Shown piece after piece: positions 32,003 to 42,198 of a stretch of 64,000 nt of DNA. The DNA is from Oceanobacillus chungangensis. Lineage in GTDB: Bacteria > Bacillota > Bacilli > Bacillales > Amphibacillaceae. The stretch is from the NCBI RefSeq assembly GCF_003369565.1, contig NZ_PIOD01000011.1:248001-312000 (forward strand), in the 5' to 3' direction. Position 1 is the stretch's first letter, and each line of letters opens with the position of its first letter. The notes below the pieces were generated by a model that saw only the letters and a list, made by a program, of their open reading frames with translations, did not search any database and was not told where the DNA came from. The position numbers and the translations under genes were made by a program.

Positions 32003-33475
32003 TCATTTCTCCTTAGCTTTTATTGCTTCTCTTGCTATTTCGCGATCGTCGAAGTCATATTTTACATGACCAATTTGCTGATAGGTTTCATGACCTTTCC
32101 CTGCAATTAATACAATATCATCGTTACTAGCATATTGAATAGCTTTATTTATTGCTTTTTTTCGGTCAACAATGACTTCAAATTTCGCTGTATCTGTCAG
32201 CTCTATTATCATATCTTCTATAATCAAGTTAGGGTCCTCTGTTCTAGGATTATCCGATGTAAAAATTGCATAGTCTGCATATTGTATGGCAATTGCTGCC
32301 ATTAATGGACGCTTAGAGCGATCACGATCCCCTCCACACCCGACGACAACATAGACTTTTCGCTTTGCTATTTCCTTGCTAGTCTGCAGGACATTTTCTA
32401 GTGAGTCTGGTGTGTGTGCGTAATCGACGATGACACCAAATGATTGTCCTAGCGATACTGTTTCAAATCGTCCATCTACCCCTTGAATATTATCCATAGC
32501 AGTATTTATGATAGTTAAGGGAATATTTGCAGCAATTGCAGCGGCAGTAGCAGCTAGCATATTATATACATTAAACATACCAATTAGTTTACTATTTACA
32601 ACGATATTGCCAATTGGTGTTATTAATCGGAATTGGCTTCCTTTAGCAGACAATGTTATATTGCTAGCCATAACATCTGCTTGATTTTTACATCCGTACG
32701 TGATAATTTCCTGAGCTGTACTACGCTTTAATATCCTACAAGCTGAATCATCCTGATTAATTATAGCAAACTTTTTTTTATTATTATGATAGCTATTCCC
32801 TAATTGGGCAAACAGCAGACTTTTAGCATGTAAATAATCATCTAAAGTTTTATGATAATCCAAATGATCCTGTGACAAGTTCGTAAAGATTGCAATGTCA
32901 AATTCACAACCATACACCCTTCCTAAATCAAGTGCGTGCGAGGAGACTTCCATGATTGTTTGTTCCACGTTGGCATCAATCATCTGACGAAATGTTCGTT
33001 GCAAAATTAACGCATTCGGTGTCGTATTCTCAATTGGATATACTTGATTACCTATTTTTGTTTGTATCGTTCCAATTATACCAGTTTTGACATTATTAGT
33101 ATTGAATATTTTTTCAAGCAGATAGGTAATCGTTGTCTTGCCGTTTGTTCCTGTAACACCGATTAGCGGAAGCTTATCCGTTGGGTATTGATAGAACTTC
33201 GCTGCAAGCATTGCTAAAGCCCTATTAGTGTCCTGCACATTGATTACTGGGACTGAACAATTAATTGGCTGCTCTGCTACAATTGCTGCCGCTCCATTGT
33301 TCACTGCTTCATCAACATATTGATGACCATCCACTGTAAATCCGTTGATACAAATAAATAAACATCCATGCTTTACCTCACGAGAATCGATTGCAATATC
33401 CGATATCTCTACATCCTTAAAGAATGAATTTCTGTTATAAAAAGATAGACTCGAAAGCAATTCCTTTAATTTCAT
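32003..33475 (-). CDS. murE: UDP-MurNAc-tripeptide synthetase (meso-Dap adding)
   Basis: Adds the third amino acid to UDP-MurNAc-L-Ala-D-Glu. The 490-residue Mur ligase shows GVTGTNGKTTITYL near 108 and FTSDNPRTEDPN near 405; the DNPR motif is the mark of meso-diaminopimelate specificity, as expected in Bacillaceae. Start ATG at 33475 (MKLKELLSSL) with AAAGGATG upstream. Confidence 0.95.
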   Translation of the reverse strand: MKLKELLSSLSFYNRNSFFKDVEISDIAIDSREVKHGCLFICINGFTVDGHQYVDEAVNNGAAAIVAEQPINCSVPVINVQDTNRALAMLAAKFYQYPTDKLPLIGVTGTNGKTTITYLLEKIFNTNNVKTGIIGTIQTKIGNQVYPIENTTPNALILQRTFRQMIDANVEQTIMEVSSHALDLGRVYGCEFDIAIFTNLSQDHLDYHKTLDDYLHAKSLLFAQLGNSYHNNKKKFAIINQDDSACRILKRSTAQEIITYGCKNQADVMASNITLSAKGSQFRLITPIGNIVVNSKLIGMFNVYNMLAATAAAIAANIPLTIINTAMDNIQGVDGRFETVSLGQSFGVIVDYAHTPDSLENVLQTSKEIAKRKVYVVVGCGGDRDRSKRPLMAAIAIQYADYAIFTSDNPRTEDPNLIIEDMIIELTDTAKFEVIVDRKKAINKAIQYASNDDIVLIAGKGHETYQQIGHVKYDFDDREIAREAIKAKEK

Positions 33476-33545
33476 AACAAACATCCTTTATTCATTAATG
33501 ACCAACTAATTGACTTTATCCAGGCGTGCTAAATGATAATAATCT

Positions 33546-35489
33546 CTATTCTGTCCCCTGGACCTTTTCATCCCCTAAATAAATTCTCACTTGTGCGCCT
33601 TCTTCCAGTTTCGAGCCAGGACTTGGAGCCTGATCGATAATATAATTTCCGGTTCCGCTAGCCTCTATCGATAGATTAATCATCATCTCTGCAATTTCGC
33701 TCTTCTTATGGCCAATCAGATCTGGCACCTCTACTTTAGGCTGTTCAGGCCAAAGGTATTCTTTTTCCAATCCGTCGGTTCTTGGCTCGACATCCATTGC
33801 CCTTAAACTATCACCAATGATGGAACCAACAATTGGCGCTGCAACGGTTCCACCAAATTGAACCGTATTTTTCGGATTATCTATCGCAACGTAGACAACA
33901 ATCTCTGGATCATCTGCGGGAGCGAAACCGATAAAAGAAACGATATGATTATTTTGCATATACCTTCCGTCTGGCCCCACTTTTTGGGCAGTCCCCGTTT
34001 TTCCGCCTACCCGGTACCCTTCAACATATGCAGGTCTACCTGTCCCTTGTGCGACTACACTTTCAAGTGCATAACGAATTTCTTTAGATGTTGATTCTGA
34101 AATAACCCTCTCTTTTAAAACAGGTTCTACGGACTCAACTGTCTGCTCTGTTTTTGCATCAATCCATTCTTTCGCTATATGTGGTTCATACAAGTAACCA
34201 CCATTCACTGCCGCAGCTACTGCCATTACTTGCTGGATTGGAGTTACAGATACTCCTTGACCAAATGCTGTCGTTGCAAGCTCAACAGGACCAACATTAT
34301 CAAGTTTAAATAGGATTCCAGACCCTTCTCCTTGTAAATCTATCCCTGTTTTCTTACCAAATCCGAACTTATCAATATATGAAAATAGCTTCTCCTTACC
34401 AAGGTTCAATCCTAAATTTACAAACCCTGGATTACAAGAGTTCTGAACAACTTCCAAATAGGTTTGACTTCCATGACCTCCACGTTTCCAGCAATGAAGA
34501 TGTGCACCACCAACCGCTATCTCGCCATCATCAAAGTAATGATCATTTTCTAAATCCACAATATTTTCTTCTAAAGCTGCAGCAAGTGTAATAATCTTGA
34601 ATGTTGATCCTGGCTCATATGAACTCCAAATTGGTAAGTTACGGTCAAAAACTTCAGCATCCACTTCCTGGTAATTTTCCGGATTGAAATTAGGTCGGCT
34701 TGACATACCGAGTACGCCACCTGTTTTAGGATTGACAGCAATCGCAATTGCACCATCTGGATTAAATTTCGAAACAGCTAGATCAAGTTCCCTTTCCATA
34801 ATTGTTTGGACTTTTGAATTAATCGTTGTCTTTAAATTAAATCCATCTTTTGGCGCTCTATAACTATCAGCTAAATCATCAAGTCTCCGTCCTTTTGCAT
34901 CTGAGTAAAAAGATAAACTCCCTTTATCCCCGCTAAGTTGCTTATCATAATATAGCTCAAGACCCATCAGTCCTTGATTATCAATTCCAGCGAAGCCCAG
35001 CACATGGGATAAATAATTTCCATAAGGATAATGTCGTTTAGAATCTTTCGCAAGATAAACCCCGTCCATATTTAATGTACGGATTGCTAATTCTTGTTCT
35101 TCAGATATTTTAATACCTTCAGGGCGAATATTTACACTCGACCTTGATTTTGTAATCTGCTCATAAATCTTATCGGCAGATACATCTAACACACTTGCTA
35201 GTTTACTAGCTGTCTCTTCTGGTTCTTTAATTTGTCTAGGAACAACTACAATAGATGGTGCAGTTACATTCTCTGCTAGTATTTCCCCATCCTCATCTAA
35301 AATAAGTCCTCGTTCAGGCTCAAATACGATATCCCTTGTCCACAATTCATTCGCCTGTGCCATTAAACGATCACCAATAATGAATTGCACATAGCCTAAA
35401 CGTATACAAATAATTGCTAAGACTATTAATCCAAAAAGAAAAACAGTGACTATTCTTTTTCTAACGACTATAGCAGATACATGTTTCAT
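33546..35489 (-). CDS. spoVD: Sporulation-specific penicillin-binding protein SpoVD
   Basis: Class B PBP needed for spore cortex peptidoglycan, partner of SpoVE. The 647 residues have one N-terminal membrane segment, a PBP dimer domain, the transpeptidase with SxxK in YEPGSTFKI (near 300), SxN in QNSCNPGF, KTG in VGGKTGTAQ, and a single C-terminal PASTA domain (VEVPDLIGHKKSEI). One PASTA fits SpoVD, whereas PbpB has two. Start ATG at 35489 after GAGGATGG. A sigma-E promoter is visible upstream. Confidence 0.95.
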   Translation of the reverse strand: MKHVSAIVVRKRIVTVFLFGLIVLAIICIRLGYVQFIIGDRLMAQANELWTRDIVFEPERGLILDEDGEILAENVTAPSIVVVPRQIKEPEETASKLASVLDVSADKIYEQITKSRSSVNIRPEGIKISEEQELAIRTLNMDGVYLAKDSKRHYPYGNYLSHVLGFAGIDNQGLMGLELYYDKQLSGDKGSLSFYSDAKGRRLDDLADSYRAPKDGFNLKTTINSKVQTIMERELDLAVSKFNPDGAIAIAVNPKTGGVLGMSSRPNFNPENYQEVDAEVFDRNLPIWSSYEPGSTFKIITLAAALEENIVDLENDHYFDDGEIAVGGAHLHCWKRGGHGSQTYLEVVQNSCNPGFVNLGLNLGKEKLFSYIDKFGFGKKTGIDLQGEGSGILFKLDNVGPVELATTAFGQGVSVTPIQQVMAVAAAVNGGYLYEPHIAKEWIDAKTEQTVESVEPVLKERVISESTSKEIRYALESVVAQGTGRPAYVEGYRVGGKTGTAQKVGPDGRYMQNNHIVSFIGFAPADDPEIVVYVAIDNPKNTVQFGGTVAAPIVGSIIGDSLRAMDVEPRTDGLEKEYLWPEQPKVEVPDLIGHKKSEIAEMMINLSIEASGTGNYIIDQAPSPGSKLEEGAQVRIYLGDEKVQGTE

Positions 35490-35572
35490 ATTCCATCCTC
35501 TTTTCATAGGTAGGCTTGTATCCACTATATGAATGTCAAAAACTGAATAGAACACTGTTTCAGTAACAAAAG

Positions 35573-35637
35573 CGGAAGCGCCCGTACGGAAGTGAGGGAA
35601 GTCTCGCTATGTGCACGGACGCTAGAGCTGGATGTAG
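35573..35637. repeat. Short repeat remnant in the spoVD leader
   Basis: AGCGGAAGCGCCCGTACGGA...CGGACGCTAGAGCTGGATG is GC-rich, folds into a partial hairpin (CCGTACGGA / TGCACGGACG), and shares the CTAG..CTGGA ending with family C near sigG. It lies between the spoVD promoter and the gene, so it is in the mRNA leader. Confidence 0.5.
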
Positions 35638-35660
35638 CTTCTCCTGTCATAGAAAGTAAA

Positions 35661-35690
35661 TAGGTATGTTTCAGGAACTTTTAATATTAC
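35661..35690 (-). promoter_or_regulatory. Sigma-E promoter of spoVD
   Basis: On the minus strand GTAATATT (35683-35690) matches the sigma-E -35 consensus GKMATATT in full; 14 bases later CATACCTA (35661-35668) resembles the -10 CATACAHT. The -35 overlaps the pbpB stop codon. This would give spoVD mother-cell expression independent of pbpB. Confidence 0.75.
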
Positions 35691-37918
35691 TCATTTCCAT
35701 TCTCATCTTCTGGGTTTTCTGTTGTATCCGTCGGTTTCTCATCTTGTATAGTAGGAATCTTGAATTCTATTCCAAGATAATCATTTTCCTTGATTGGTGT
35801 ACCTTCTTTAATGTTCTGAGTCACCGCAAAACCATTACCTAATATTTCTGTTTGTAATTTTAACAAGCCAGCTAATTCTAACGTATCACGTACCGACCAA
35901 CCGATGATATTAGGCATCGTCGGCTTGTCAGTAACAAGCATAATCCGTTCTTGTGGTAGAACTTTATCACCCTCTTGAACATTGGATGAAACAATCTTAC
36001 TTCCATTACCAATCGTTGTGACAGTTGCACCTTGGTCTGTTAAGTTTTTTGCAATATCTGTCGCCTTTTGATTCTTTAAGGTAGGGATTTCTACTAAATT
36101 AACAGTATCCTCAGAATCCTTATCAGGGTCGATATTAAGATAATGCAGGGCATTTTCCATTACGTTCGTAAAGATAAATGATACTGGCATTGATCCGGTT
36201 TCTGTCGCTTCTAGTTCTGGTTGTTGTACAGAAACATACATCATAAGCTGTGGATTATCAATTGGTGCCATTCCTAGAAATGAAAAAATGTAATTTTCCT
36301 TCCCAGTTAAATAGCCACCTTTAGGATTCGGAATTTGCGCAGTACCTGATTTCCCTCCAACTGAATAATCCTGCAATTCGTACCTTCCAGATGTTCCATC
36401 TTCAGAGGTGACCGTTGCTTCGAGTAATGAAAGGACTTGCTTTGCTGTCTCTTTAGAAATTGGTTCCCCTACAACATTCGGTGACTTCTCTTCAATTATG
36501 TCCCCACTTGTTGAATCAACAATTTTTTGAATAACATATGGTTGCAGCATTTTACCATTATTTGCAATTGCAGTTGCAGCCTTCATCTGCTGAATAGGTG
36601 TCAATGTTGTACCTTGTCCGAATGATGTTGTAATTTTTTCGAGAGGCCAGTTATAAAGAATATGTCCTGCCACTTCACCTGGTAAATCAATTCCTGTTTT
36701 TTTATCAAAATCAAATGCATGTAGATATTCAAGGTATTTATCAGCCCCTAGTTTTTCCCAAACTAGTTTCGCTGCAGCAACGTTCGATGAGCGTTCAAAT
36801 CCTTCGTCATATGAAATCGTTCCCCAGCCTTTTCCATTATTATGATCATGGATCGGTACTATTTTTTCGTTTACCCGATAGCTACCAGATTGAAAGCCTT
36901 CACTACCATTATAGACACCTTCTTCGATTGCTGCCGCCCAAGTAAACATTTTCATCGTTGAACCAGGCTCAAATGGTGTTGAAACGGCATCATTATACCA
37001 ATTTTCTACATTCGCTGGATTGTTTGGATTATAGCTCGGTCGACTGCTCATTGCTAGTACTTCTCCAGTCTTTGGATTCATAACTACTGCCGTTAAACGT
37101 TTAGGATTGTATTCTTCGTCTACTTCTGTAAGAACATCCTCTACAAGGGTTTGGATCTTCTGATCTAATGTTAAGTAAACATCATTTCCGTTCTCTGGTT
37201 CCTGGATAATCTCGTTTGGATTTAGCAGTCGGTTATTATATTTATCACGTTGGTAGGAGATAAATCCATTTTTCCCACCTAAAATATCGTTCATTTCATT
37301 TTCAATTCCCGCGATACCTGTTATTTCATTCTTTATTCCTTCTTCGTTTTGCACTTCAGTCTCTCTAGCGAAACCGATGATGTGAGACGCAAACATTCCA
37401 TTTGGATAATATCTGATGGAGTCTTTTTCAAAATTAATACCTGGTAGTTTTAATTCGAGGATTTCATCTCGCTGTTGTTGCGATAGTTCATTCGCTATAC
37501 TTCCAAATTCAACTTGGAAACGTTCATTTTCAATGCCATTCTGTAAAGGCGTTAATATATCATCCGTTTCTACTTCTAATACTTTTGCGATTGATTCTGC
37601 TGTTTTCTCTGGATTAGTTACATGTCTGGGTGTATCCGACTTTTCAGAGTGTTTTTTATCGACAATTGCATACATTCGAAAAATCGGTCGATCGTATGCT
37701 AAAGTCATCCCATTATTATCGTAGATTTTCCCACGTTCTGCATGCAATGGATATGAAGAAGTACGTTTTTGTTTAGCCCATTCATCTAAAGAAACACCGT
37801 CAACAACACCCGTTGCTTGTATATACATGAACCTTCCTGTCAAAACAATGAAGGCTATGACGAATAATGGGAGCAAGATTCCCGCTACTATGTGCGTTGT
37901 TTTATTTTTCCTCATCAT
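35687..37918 (-). CDS. pbpB: Septal penicillin-binding protein 2B
   Basis: Class B transpeptidase essential for septum synthesis. The 743 residues have a membrane anchor (about 12-32), a dimer domain, SxxK in PFEPGSTMKMF (near 318), SxN in RSSNVAAAKL, KSG in GGKSGTAQIP, two PASTA repeats (from about 605) and an acidic tail. Two adjacent ATG codons (37918 and 37915) are possible after AAGGGG. Order rsmH-ftsL-pbpB-spoVD is as in B. subtilis. Confidence 0.96.
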   Translation of the reverse strand: MMRKNKTTHIVAGILLPLFVIAFIVLTGRFMYIQATGVVDGVSLDEWAKQKRTSSYPLHAERGKIYDNNGMTLAYDRPIFRMYAIVDKKHSEKSDTPRHVTNPEKTAESIAKVLEVETDDILTPLQNGIENERFQVEFGSIANELSQQQRDEILELKLPGINFEKDSIRYYPNGMFASHIIGFARETEVQNEEGIKNEITGIAGIENEMNDILGGKNGFISYQRDKYNNRLLNPNEIIQEPENGNDVYLTLDQKIQTLVEDVLTEVDEEYNPKRLTAVVMNPKTGEVLAMSSRPSYNPNNPANVENWYNDAVSTPFEPGSTMKMFTWAAAIEEGVYNGSEGFQSGSYRVNEKIVPIHDHNNGKGWGTISYDEGFERSSNVAAAKLVWEKLGADKYLEYLHAFDFDKKTGIDLPGEVAGHILYNWPLEKITTSFGQGTTLTPIQQMKAATAIANNGKMLQPYVIQKIVDSTSGDIIEEKSPNVVGEPISKETAKQVLSLLEATVTSEDGTSGRYELQDYSVGGKSGTAQIPNPKGGYLTGKENYIFSFLGMAPIDNPQLMMYVSVQQPELEATETGSMPVSFIFTNVMENALHYLNIDPDKDSEDTVNLVEIPTLKNQKATDIAKNLTDQGATVTTIGNGSKIVSSNVQEGDKVLPQERIMLVTDKPTMPNIIGWSVRDTLELAGLLKLQTEILGNGFAVTQNIKEGTPIKENDYLGIEFKIPTIQDEKPTDTTENPEDENGNE

Positions 37919-37930
37919 GAATGCCCCTTG

Positions 37931-38305
37931 TTAATTGTTGAATGCGTGTGCCTGTTTCACTTCAGCGTCTTGGATTTTCAAACCATTTTTCTTTGCGATT
38001 TCAATGATTCGTTCGGGTCTGCTTAGCTCTTTCTTCTCGAATTGAAGCGCTTCGTTTTTAAGTTCGAGACTTTGTGCTGTTTTCTCTAATGTTTGCAACT
38101 CCCGATTTAGCGCATCAGTAGAGGAAGAAAAAGATACAATAAAAATGCATATTGCAACTAGAGCTACCGAAAAAATGGAATAAATAACTTTTTCACCTTT
38201 TGTAACCCAACCTTGTTTCTTTACTTTTACAGCTACTTTTTGTTCTTTTTTCGGCGCCTGCTGCGGACTTGATTGTTGCCAACTACGCGCATTACTTGTA
38301 TTCAT
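37931..38305 (-). CDS. ftsL: Cell-division protein FtsL
   Basis: Short bitopic protein of the divisome that pairs with DivIC and DivIB. The 124 residues have a basic cytoplasmic tail, one membrane segment (VIYSIFSVALVAICIFIV) and a coiled coil (about 70-105). Its ATG overlaps the rsmH stop as TAATG, with GAGG/GGTGG upstream; a GTG four codons earlier is less likely. Identity rests on position and architecture, since FtsL diverges quickly. Confidence 0.93.
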   Translation of the reverse strand: MNTSNARSWQQSSPQQAPKKEQKVAVKVKKQGWVTKGEKVIYSIFSVALVAICIFIVSFSSSTDALNRELQTLEKTAQSLELKNEALQFEKKELSRPERIIEIAKKNGLKIQDAEVKQAHAFNN

Positions 38306-39282
38306 TATTTTTTCCACCCTTCCTCATAAGCAAATTCATTTCGCCAGTTATTTACTTTTTCTGTTATCCGTAGTTTTGCTGATCTAGATCTGCGATTGTC
38401 TTCTAATTCATTATCTCCCGCAATAATCGGTTTCTTCGTAATCAATTTAAATGGAGCTTTATGATCGTCTGGTAGAACAGGAAGATTTCTAGGAGTTTCT
38501 TTCGCCGTACTCCATTTCTTAAATGCCTGTTTACAAAGTCTGTCTTCTAATGAATGGAAAGTAATTACTACAATTCTCCCCTCGATGCTTATTACTCTTG
38601 CCGCTTGGTGTAATGCATCATTAAAAGCCTCAAGCTCATCATTTACAGCTATCCGCAACGCTTGGAAAATACGCTTTGCTGGATGTCCACCGGTTCTTCT
38701 TGCTGCTGCAGGAATCCCCTCTTTAATAATTTCGACTAATTCATGTGTCGAATTAATCGGTGCCGTTTCTCTGTATGATTCAATTTTTCTAGCAATTTGT
38801 TTAGAGAATTTCTCTTCTCCGTATTTGAAGAAAATTGAAACCAATTGATTGTACGACCATGTATTAACAATTTCAAATGCCGTCAATTCCTGCCTTTGAT
38901 TCATTCTCATATCGAGGTGTGCATCATGCTGATAGCTAAAACCTCTTTCTCCTCTATCTAGCTGTGGAGATGAAACGCCTAAATCAAATAATATTCCATC
39001 AACATGCGTAATATTATGCTCAGAGAGTTTCTGTTCCAATCCACGGAAATTGGAGTGGATGAAAAGAATTTTATCTTGATACTTCTCCAGTCTCTCTTTT
39101 GCTGCAGCAAGTGCATCTAGATCTTGATCAAATGCAATTAATAGTCCATCTTCATTTAATCTTGATGCAATTACTTCTGAATGACCGCCACCGCCAACTG
39201 TGCAATCGACATATGTACCACTTGGTTTAATAGCAAGTCCGTTAATTGTTTCTTCTTTAAGTACACTATAATGTTCAAACAT
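38305..39282 (-). CDS. rsmH: 16S rRNA (cytosine-1402-N4)-methyltransferase
   Basis: SAM-dependent methyltransferase (MraW). The 325 residues open with [10 protein letters not shown] and have the SAM motif [16 protein letters not shown] near residue 27, [11 protein letters not shown] near 100, and [18 protein letters not shown] near 240. Length is slightly above the usual 310. It is the second gene of the dcw cluster after mraZ and overlaps ftsL by one base. Confidence 0.97.
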   Translation of the reverse strand: MFEHYSVLKEETINGLAIKPSGTYVDCTVGGGGHSEVIASRLNEDGLLIAFDQDLDALAAAKERLEKYQDKILFIHSNFRGLEQKLSEHNITHVDGILFDLGVSSPQLDRGERGFSYQHDAHLDMRMNQRQELTAFEIVNTWSYNQLVSIFFKYGEEKFSKQIARKIESYRETAPINSTHELVEIIKEGIPAAARRTGGHPAKRIFQALRIAVNDELEAFNDALHQAARVISIEGRIVVITFHSLEDRLCKQAFKKWSTAKETPRNLPVLPDDHKAPFKLITKKPIIAGDNELEDNRRSRSAKLRITEKVNNWRNEFAYEEGWKK

Positions 39283-39327
39283 TTAAATAATCCACCCACT
39301 TTTCTTTAATAAGCTTCCGCATTTAGC

Positions 39328-39759
39328 TTAAATATCAAAATCCATTAGATTCTCGGCTATCTCAGCAAATGATTCTTCAGAAGTTGAAACATATTCCTGC
39401 CAATTATCATTCGACCAAATTTCAATTCGGTTTGATACTCCAATTACTGCACACTCTTTTTCAAGAACAGCATAATTTCTAAGTGTTTGCGGAATGTTTA
39501 TTCTTCCCTGTTTATCGACTTCGCATTCAACTGCTCCAGAAAAGAAAAACCGGGTGAATGCTCTAGCATCTTTTTTTGTTAAAGGGAGTTTCTTTAACTT
39601 ATCCTCGAGAATTTTCCATTCATCCATTGGATAAGCAAATAGACACTTATCAAGTCCACGGGTCACAACAAAAGATTCTCCAAGCTCATCACGGAACTTA
39701 GAAGGGACGATTATTCGACCTTTTAAATCAATGTTATGTTGGTATTCTCCCATGAACAT
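39328..39759 (-). CDS. mraZ: Transcriptional regulator MraZ
   Basis: SpoVT/AbrB-like DNA-binding protein that opens the division cluster and controls it in several bacteria. The 143 residues have two swapped-hairpin repeats with the signatures [14 protein letters not shown] (near 14) and [13 protein letters not shown] (near 85). The start [11 protein letters not shown] matches the family. Upstream lie several TGGG boxes that could be its own operator. Confidence 0.96.
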   Translation of the reverse strand: MFMGEYQHNIDLKGRIIVPSKFRDELGESFVVTRGLDKCLFAYPMDEWKILEDKLKKLPLTKKDARAFTRFFFSGAVECEVDKQGRINIPQTLRNYAVLEKECAVIGVSNRIEIWSNDNWQEYVSTSEESFAEIAENLMDFDI

Positions 39760-39787
39760 ATAGTACGCCCCACTTTCTATTTTTTAT

Positions 39788-39819
39788 ATTACCACATCCC
39801 CCCACTCTTCACCACCCAT
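39788..39819 (-). promoter_or_regulatory. Possible MraZ operator with extended -10
   Basis: On the minus strand TGGGT (39814-39818), TGGGG (39800-39804) and TGGTA (39790-39794) are spaced 9 and 5 bases. MraZ of E. coli binds tandem TGGGN boxes about 5 bases apart. The last box runs into TAATAT, a good -10. The match is partial and the region is G-rich by nature. Confidence 0.35.
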
Positions 39820-39880
39820 TTCTCAAAAATAGTAATCTTACATTTAATACTAGACTTATTCACCTAATTTTTTCCATATA

Positions 39881-39914
39881 AAAAGCTGCCAAACCAAGGT
39901 TTGACAGCTTTTTA
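39881..39914. terminator. Terminator between bshC and mraZ
   Basis: AAAAAGCTG(T/C)CAAACC / GGTTTG(A/G)CAGCTTTTT stem with a very short loop and T-runs on both strands; it ends bshC transcription before the dcw cluster. The remaining bases from 39915 to 40084 hold nothing I recognise. Confidence 0.85.
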
Positions 39915-40084
39915 TTAAAATATTATTACAAAGTGGAGGATGGTGGGGGTAATTTCCCAAAATGCTACTTAATCGTATTTAAAATAGGATTAGATTTTAT
40001 GTCAGTGACTAGTCGATATAAGTCGCTCCATACATTTACTAATCTTCGTTCCCGCCTGCCTTTTTCCGCAGACAATTCTTCGGA

Positions 40085-41704
40085 TTATATGTAAACGATA
40101 TAATGATCTTCTTTAAACGAATAGGATTGCTTCAACGTTTCCTTCACAAACCCTCTACCATATTTATTAAGATATGGTAAGGGATTCCACATCCGTTCCT
40201 GAAGTCCGCCCTCAGGATGTAAAGCTAAATTGATTTGATCCAGATCAGAAATCTCTAATGCATATTTTTCTTTTATTGCACTTACAATTCTTTTTTCTAA
40301 AAACTCTACATCACGATGTATTTGCAGTAAATTCTTATTTGCTAATTCACTTAGATCTGCCCGTAACTCAGTAGCGATATCTCTTAATGGTTTATGCGCT
40401 TGATCTATAACGGCCTTTAATTCATCAGCTAATTTCTGTACAGGAGGATTAACCTTCCCTGCTAGCCAATCATTTTTAAAATCGTTTAGACCATAATTTA
40501 CAATGTCTTCAATCTCTAAATCATATTTTTCTATCCTTTTTTCTAAATTGCGCTCAACATAGGTTAGGGATAATCGCGGGACTACCGGCGGCATAGTTAT
40601 CCCAAGTGCATGAAAAGCAGACTTCAATTGCGCCCAGTAACTAATTTCTCCAGGACCTCCAATAAATGCTAAGGAAGGAAATAATAATTCTTGCATTAAA
40701 GGTCGTGTGACAACATTGTTACTTAATAAAGACGGTGTATCTTTAGCTATACCTATTAATTCCTCTGTTGAAAAGGTTACCTCTTCTTGCTTTCCAATCC
40801 ATTCCTGATTCTCATTTCGAGTCAGTAAAATCCGTTCATTATTTTTATGGTAAAAGAGATTCACATCATCAAGTGTAACATCCAGTCCGAGAGGATATTG
40901 TTCTTGCTTTAATTCCGCTGACGTCCGAAATACACCAGAACTAATCTTCGGTTGTGCCTCAATCATATGAACAAAGTGTTCTTTCTCAATTTCTCGAACT
41001 AGTGGATGAGCAGAGTCAACTAACACTACCCCTTCATCATCAAACAATTGGAAAATAACACGCGCAAAGAAATCCGTATATGTAGTAGATTTTTCTAAAC
41101 AAGCATTCATCGTGTCGTACAAGTCCTTTGTATATTCGCTTTCCATTAATTGAACAAATAGATTATCCAGCCACTCCTTCATTAGTTTTTCATCCAACGA
41201 AATGTTAGAAACAGATCGTTTCTCGATATTCTGTTGTGCCACTTTATACTTTTTCAATCGGTTCGCTGCTGGTAAATGAATATGGTTCATTTCCTCAAAA
41301 TCATGATCTTCACCAGCAATCCAAAACACTGGGATAACTGGAATATTTAATTCTGATTCCTGTTGTTTAGCAAGCTGAATGATCGAAATAACCTTATTGA
41401 TTGTATACAATGGACCCGTTAATAATCCAGCTTGCTGTCCCCCAATTACGACTACACTGTTTTCCTGCTTTAGTCTTTCAATATTATTGAATGTTGAGAC
41501 CGGCGCTCCCCATTCCTCATTGATTTTATTTAAGACTCTGGTTAAACGACTGCGATTAAACGTACGCTCTGTTAAATTCTGGATTCGCTGCTGATAATTA
41601 TCAAACGGGTGATAATCAAAAAACTGCATAATCTCTGGTTTATTATTTCGGTAATCATTTATAAGTTTTGCTTGTTTCGTCAACTTTATCGGGTCAATCC
41701 ACAT
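40085..41704 (-). CDS. bshC: Bacillithiol biosynthesis cysteine-adding enzyme BshC
   Basis: Final step of bacillithiol synthesis: adds cysteine to glucosamine-malate. The 539 residues match the family in length and carry VVIGGQQAGLLTGPLYTINK (near 90), PVFWIAGEDHDFEEMNH (near 125) and the C-terminal NPLPYLNKYG. Start ATG at 41704 (MWIDPIKLTK), preceded by AAGGAGCAAGGAA; the frame is open further upstream without a ribosome site. The bshC-mraZ order is standard in Bacillaceae. Confidence 0.95.
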   Translation of the reverse strand: MWIDPIKLTKQAKLINDYRNNKPEIMQFFDYHPFDNYQQRIQNLTERTFNRSRLTRVLNKINEEWGAPVSTFNNIERLKQENSVVVIGGQQAGLLTGPLYTINKVISIIQLAKQQESELNIPVIPVFWIAGEDHDFEEMNHIHLPAANRLKKYKVAQQNIEKRSVSNISLDEKLMKEWLDNLFVQLMESEYTKDLYDTMNACLEKSTTYTDFFARVIFQLFDDEGVVLVDSAHPLVREIEKEHFVHMIEAQPKISSGVFRTSAELKQEQYPLGLDVTLDDVNLFYHKNNERILLTRNENQEWIGKQEEVTFSTEELIGIAKDTPSLLSNNVVTRPLMQELLFPSLAFIGGPGEISYWAQLKSAFHALGITMPPVVPRLSLTYVERNLEKRIEKYDLEIEDIVNYGLNDFKNDWLAGKVNPPVQKLADELKAVIDQAHKPLRDIATELRADLSELANKNLLQIHRDVEFLEKRIVSAIKEKYALEISDLDQINLALHPEGGLQERMWNPLPYLNKYGRGFVKETLKQSYSFKEDHYIVYI

Positions 41705-41820
41705 AAATTCCTTGCTCCTTTTGTAACATTTATCAACTGAGTGTATTGTACAATGTTTCCTAAAGTATTTCACGTATTCTGTTTAAGGATAAACCTGATC
41801 TGACTTTGTATCGCTTAATA

Positions 41821-42198
41821 TTACATAAATTCTATAATGATTCCAATAATAACGAGGCAAATATATAAGATTAGAAAAAGCAGAAAACATATTCGCCAAA
41901 CTAGTTTGAATGCCTTCGTAACTTTCACTTCCGTATTGAATTTCCATTGCAGATATATAAACAATCCCAATAAAAGGAGAAAGAAGACTAAAACGATGCC
42001 GATAACATGGAGATCAAACGTCATGTCTAATATTAATATTACAGCCATTATATAAAAAATGGTTGACCAATTCACCGCAGCGTGAACTGCTTTCCAAACT
42101 GGTTGATGAAATTTAATAGAAAGAAAATAAATCACTGTTGTTAGAAACATTGGAACTGTCATTAAAAATGCGATTATATAGATGATAACATCGACCAT
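41821..42198 (-). CDS. DUF3397 family membrane protein
   Basis: The 125 residues form four hydrophobic segments (about 3-25, 43-60, 65-85, 100-123) with KFHQPVWKAVHAAVNWSTIF between the first two, which I recognise as the DUF3397 pattern. No function is established. It lies upstream of bshC on the same strand, its common place in Bacillaceae. Confidence 0.8.
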   Translation of the reverse strand: MVDVIIYIIAFLMTVPMFLTTVIYFLSIKFHQPVWKAVHAAVNWSTIFYIMAVILILDMTFDLHVIGIVLVFFLLLLGLFIYLQWKFNTEVKVTKAFKLVWRICFLLFLILYICLVIIGIIIEFM

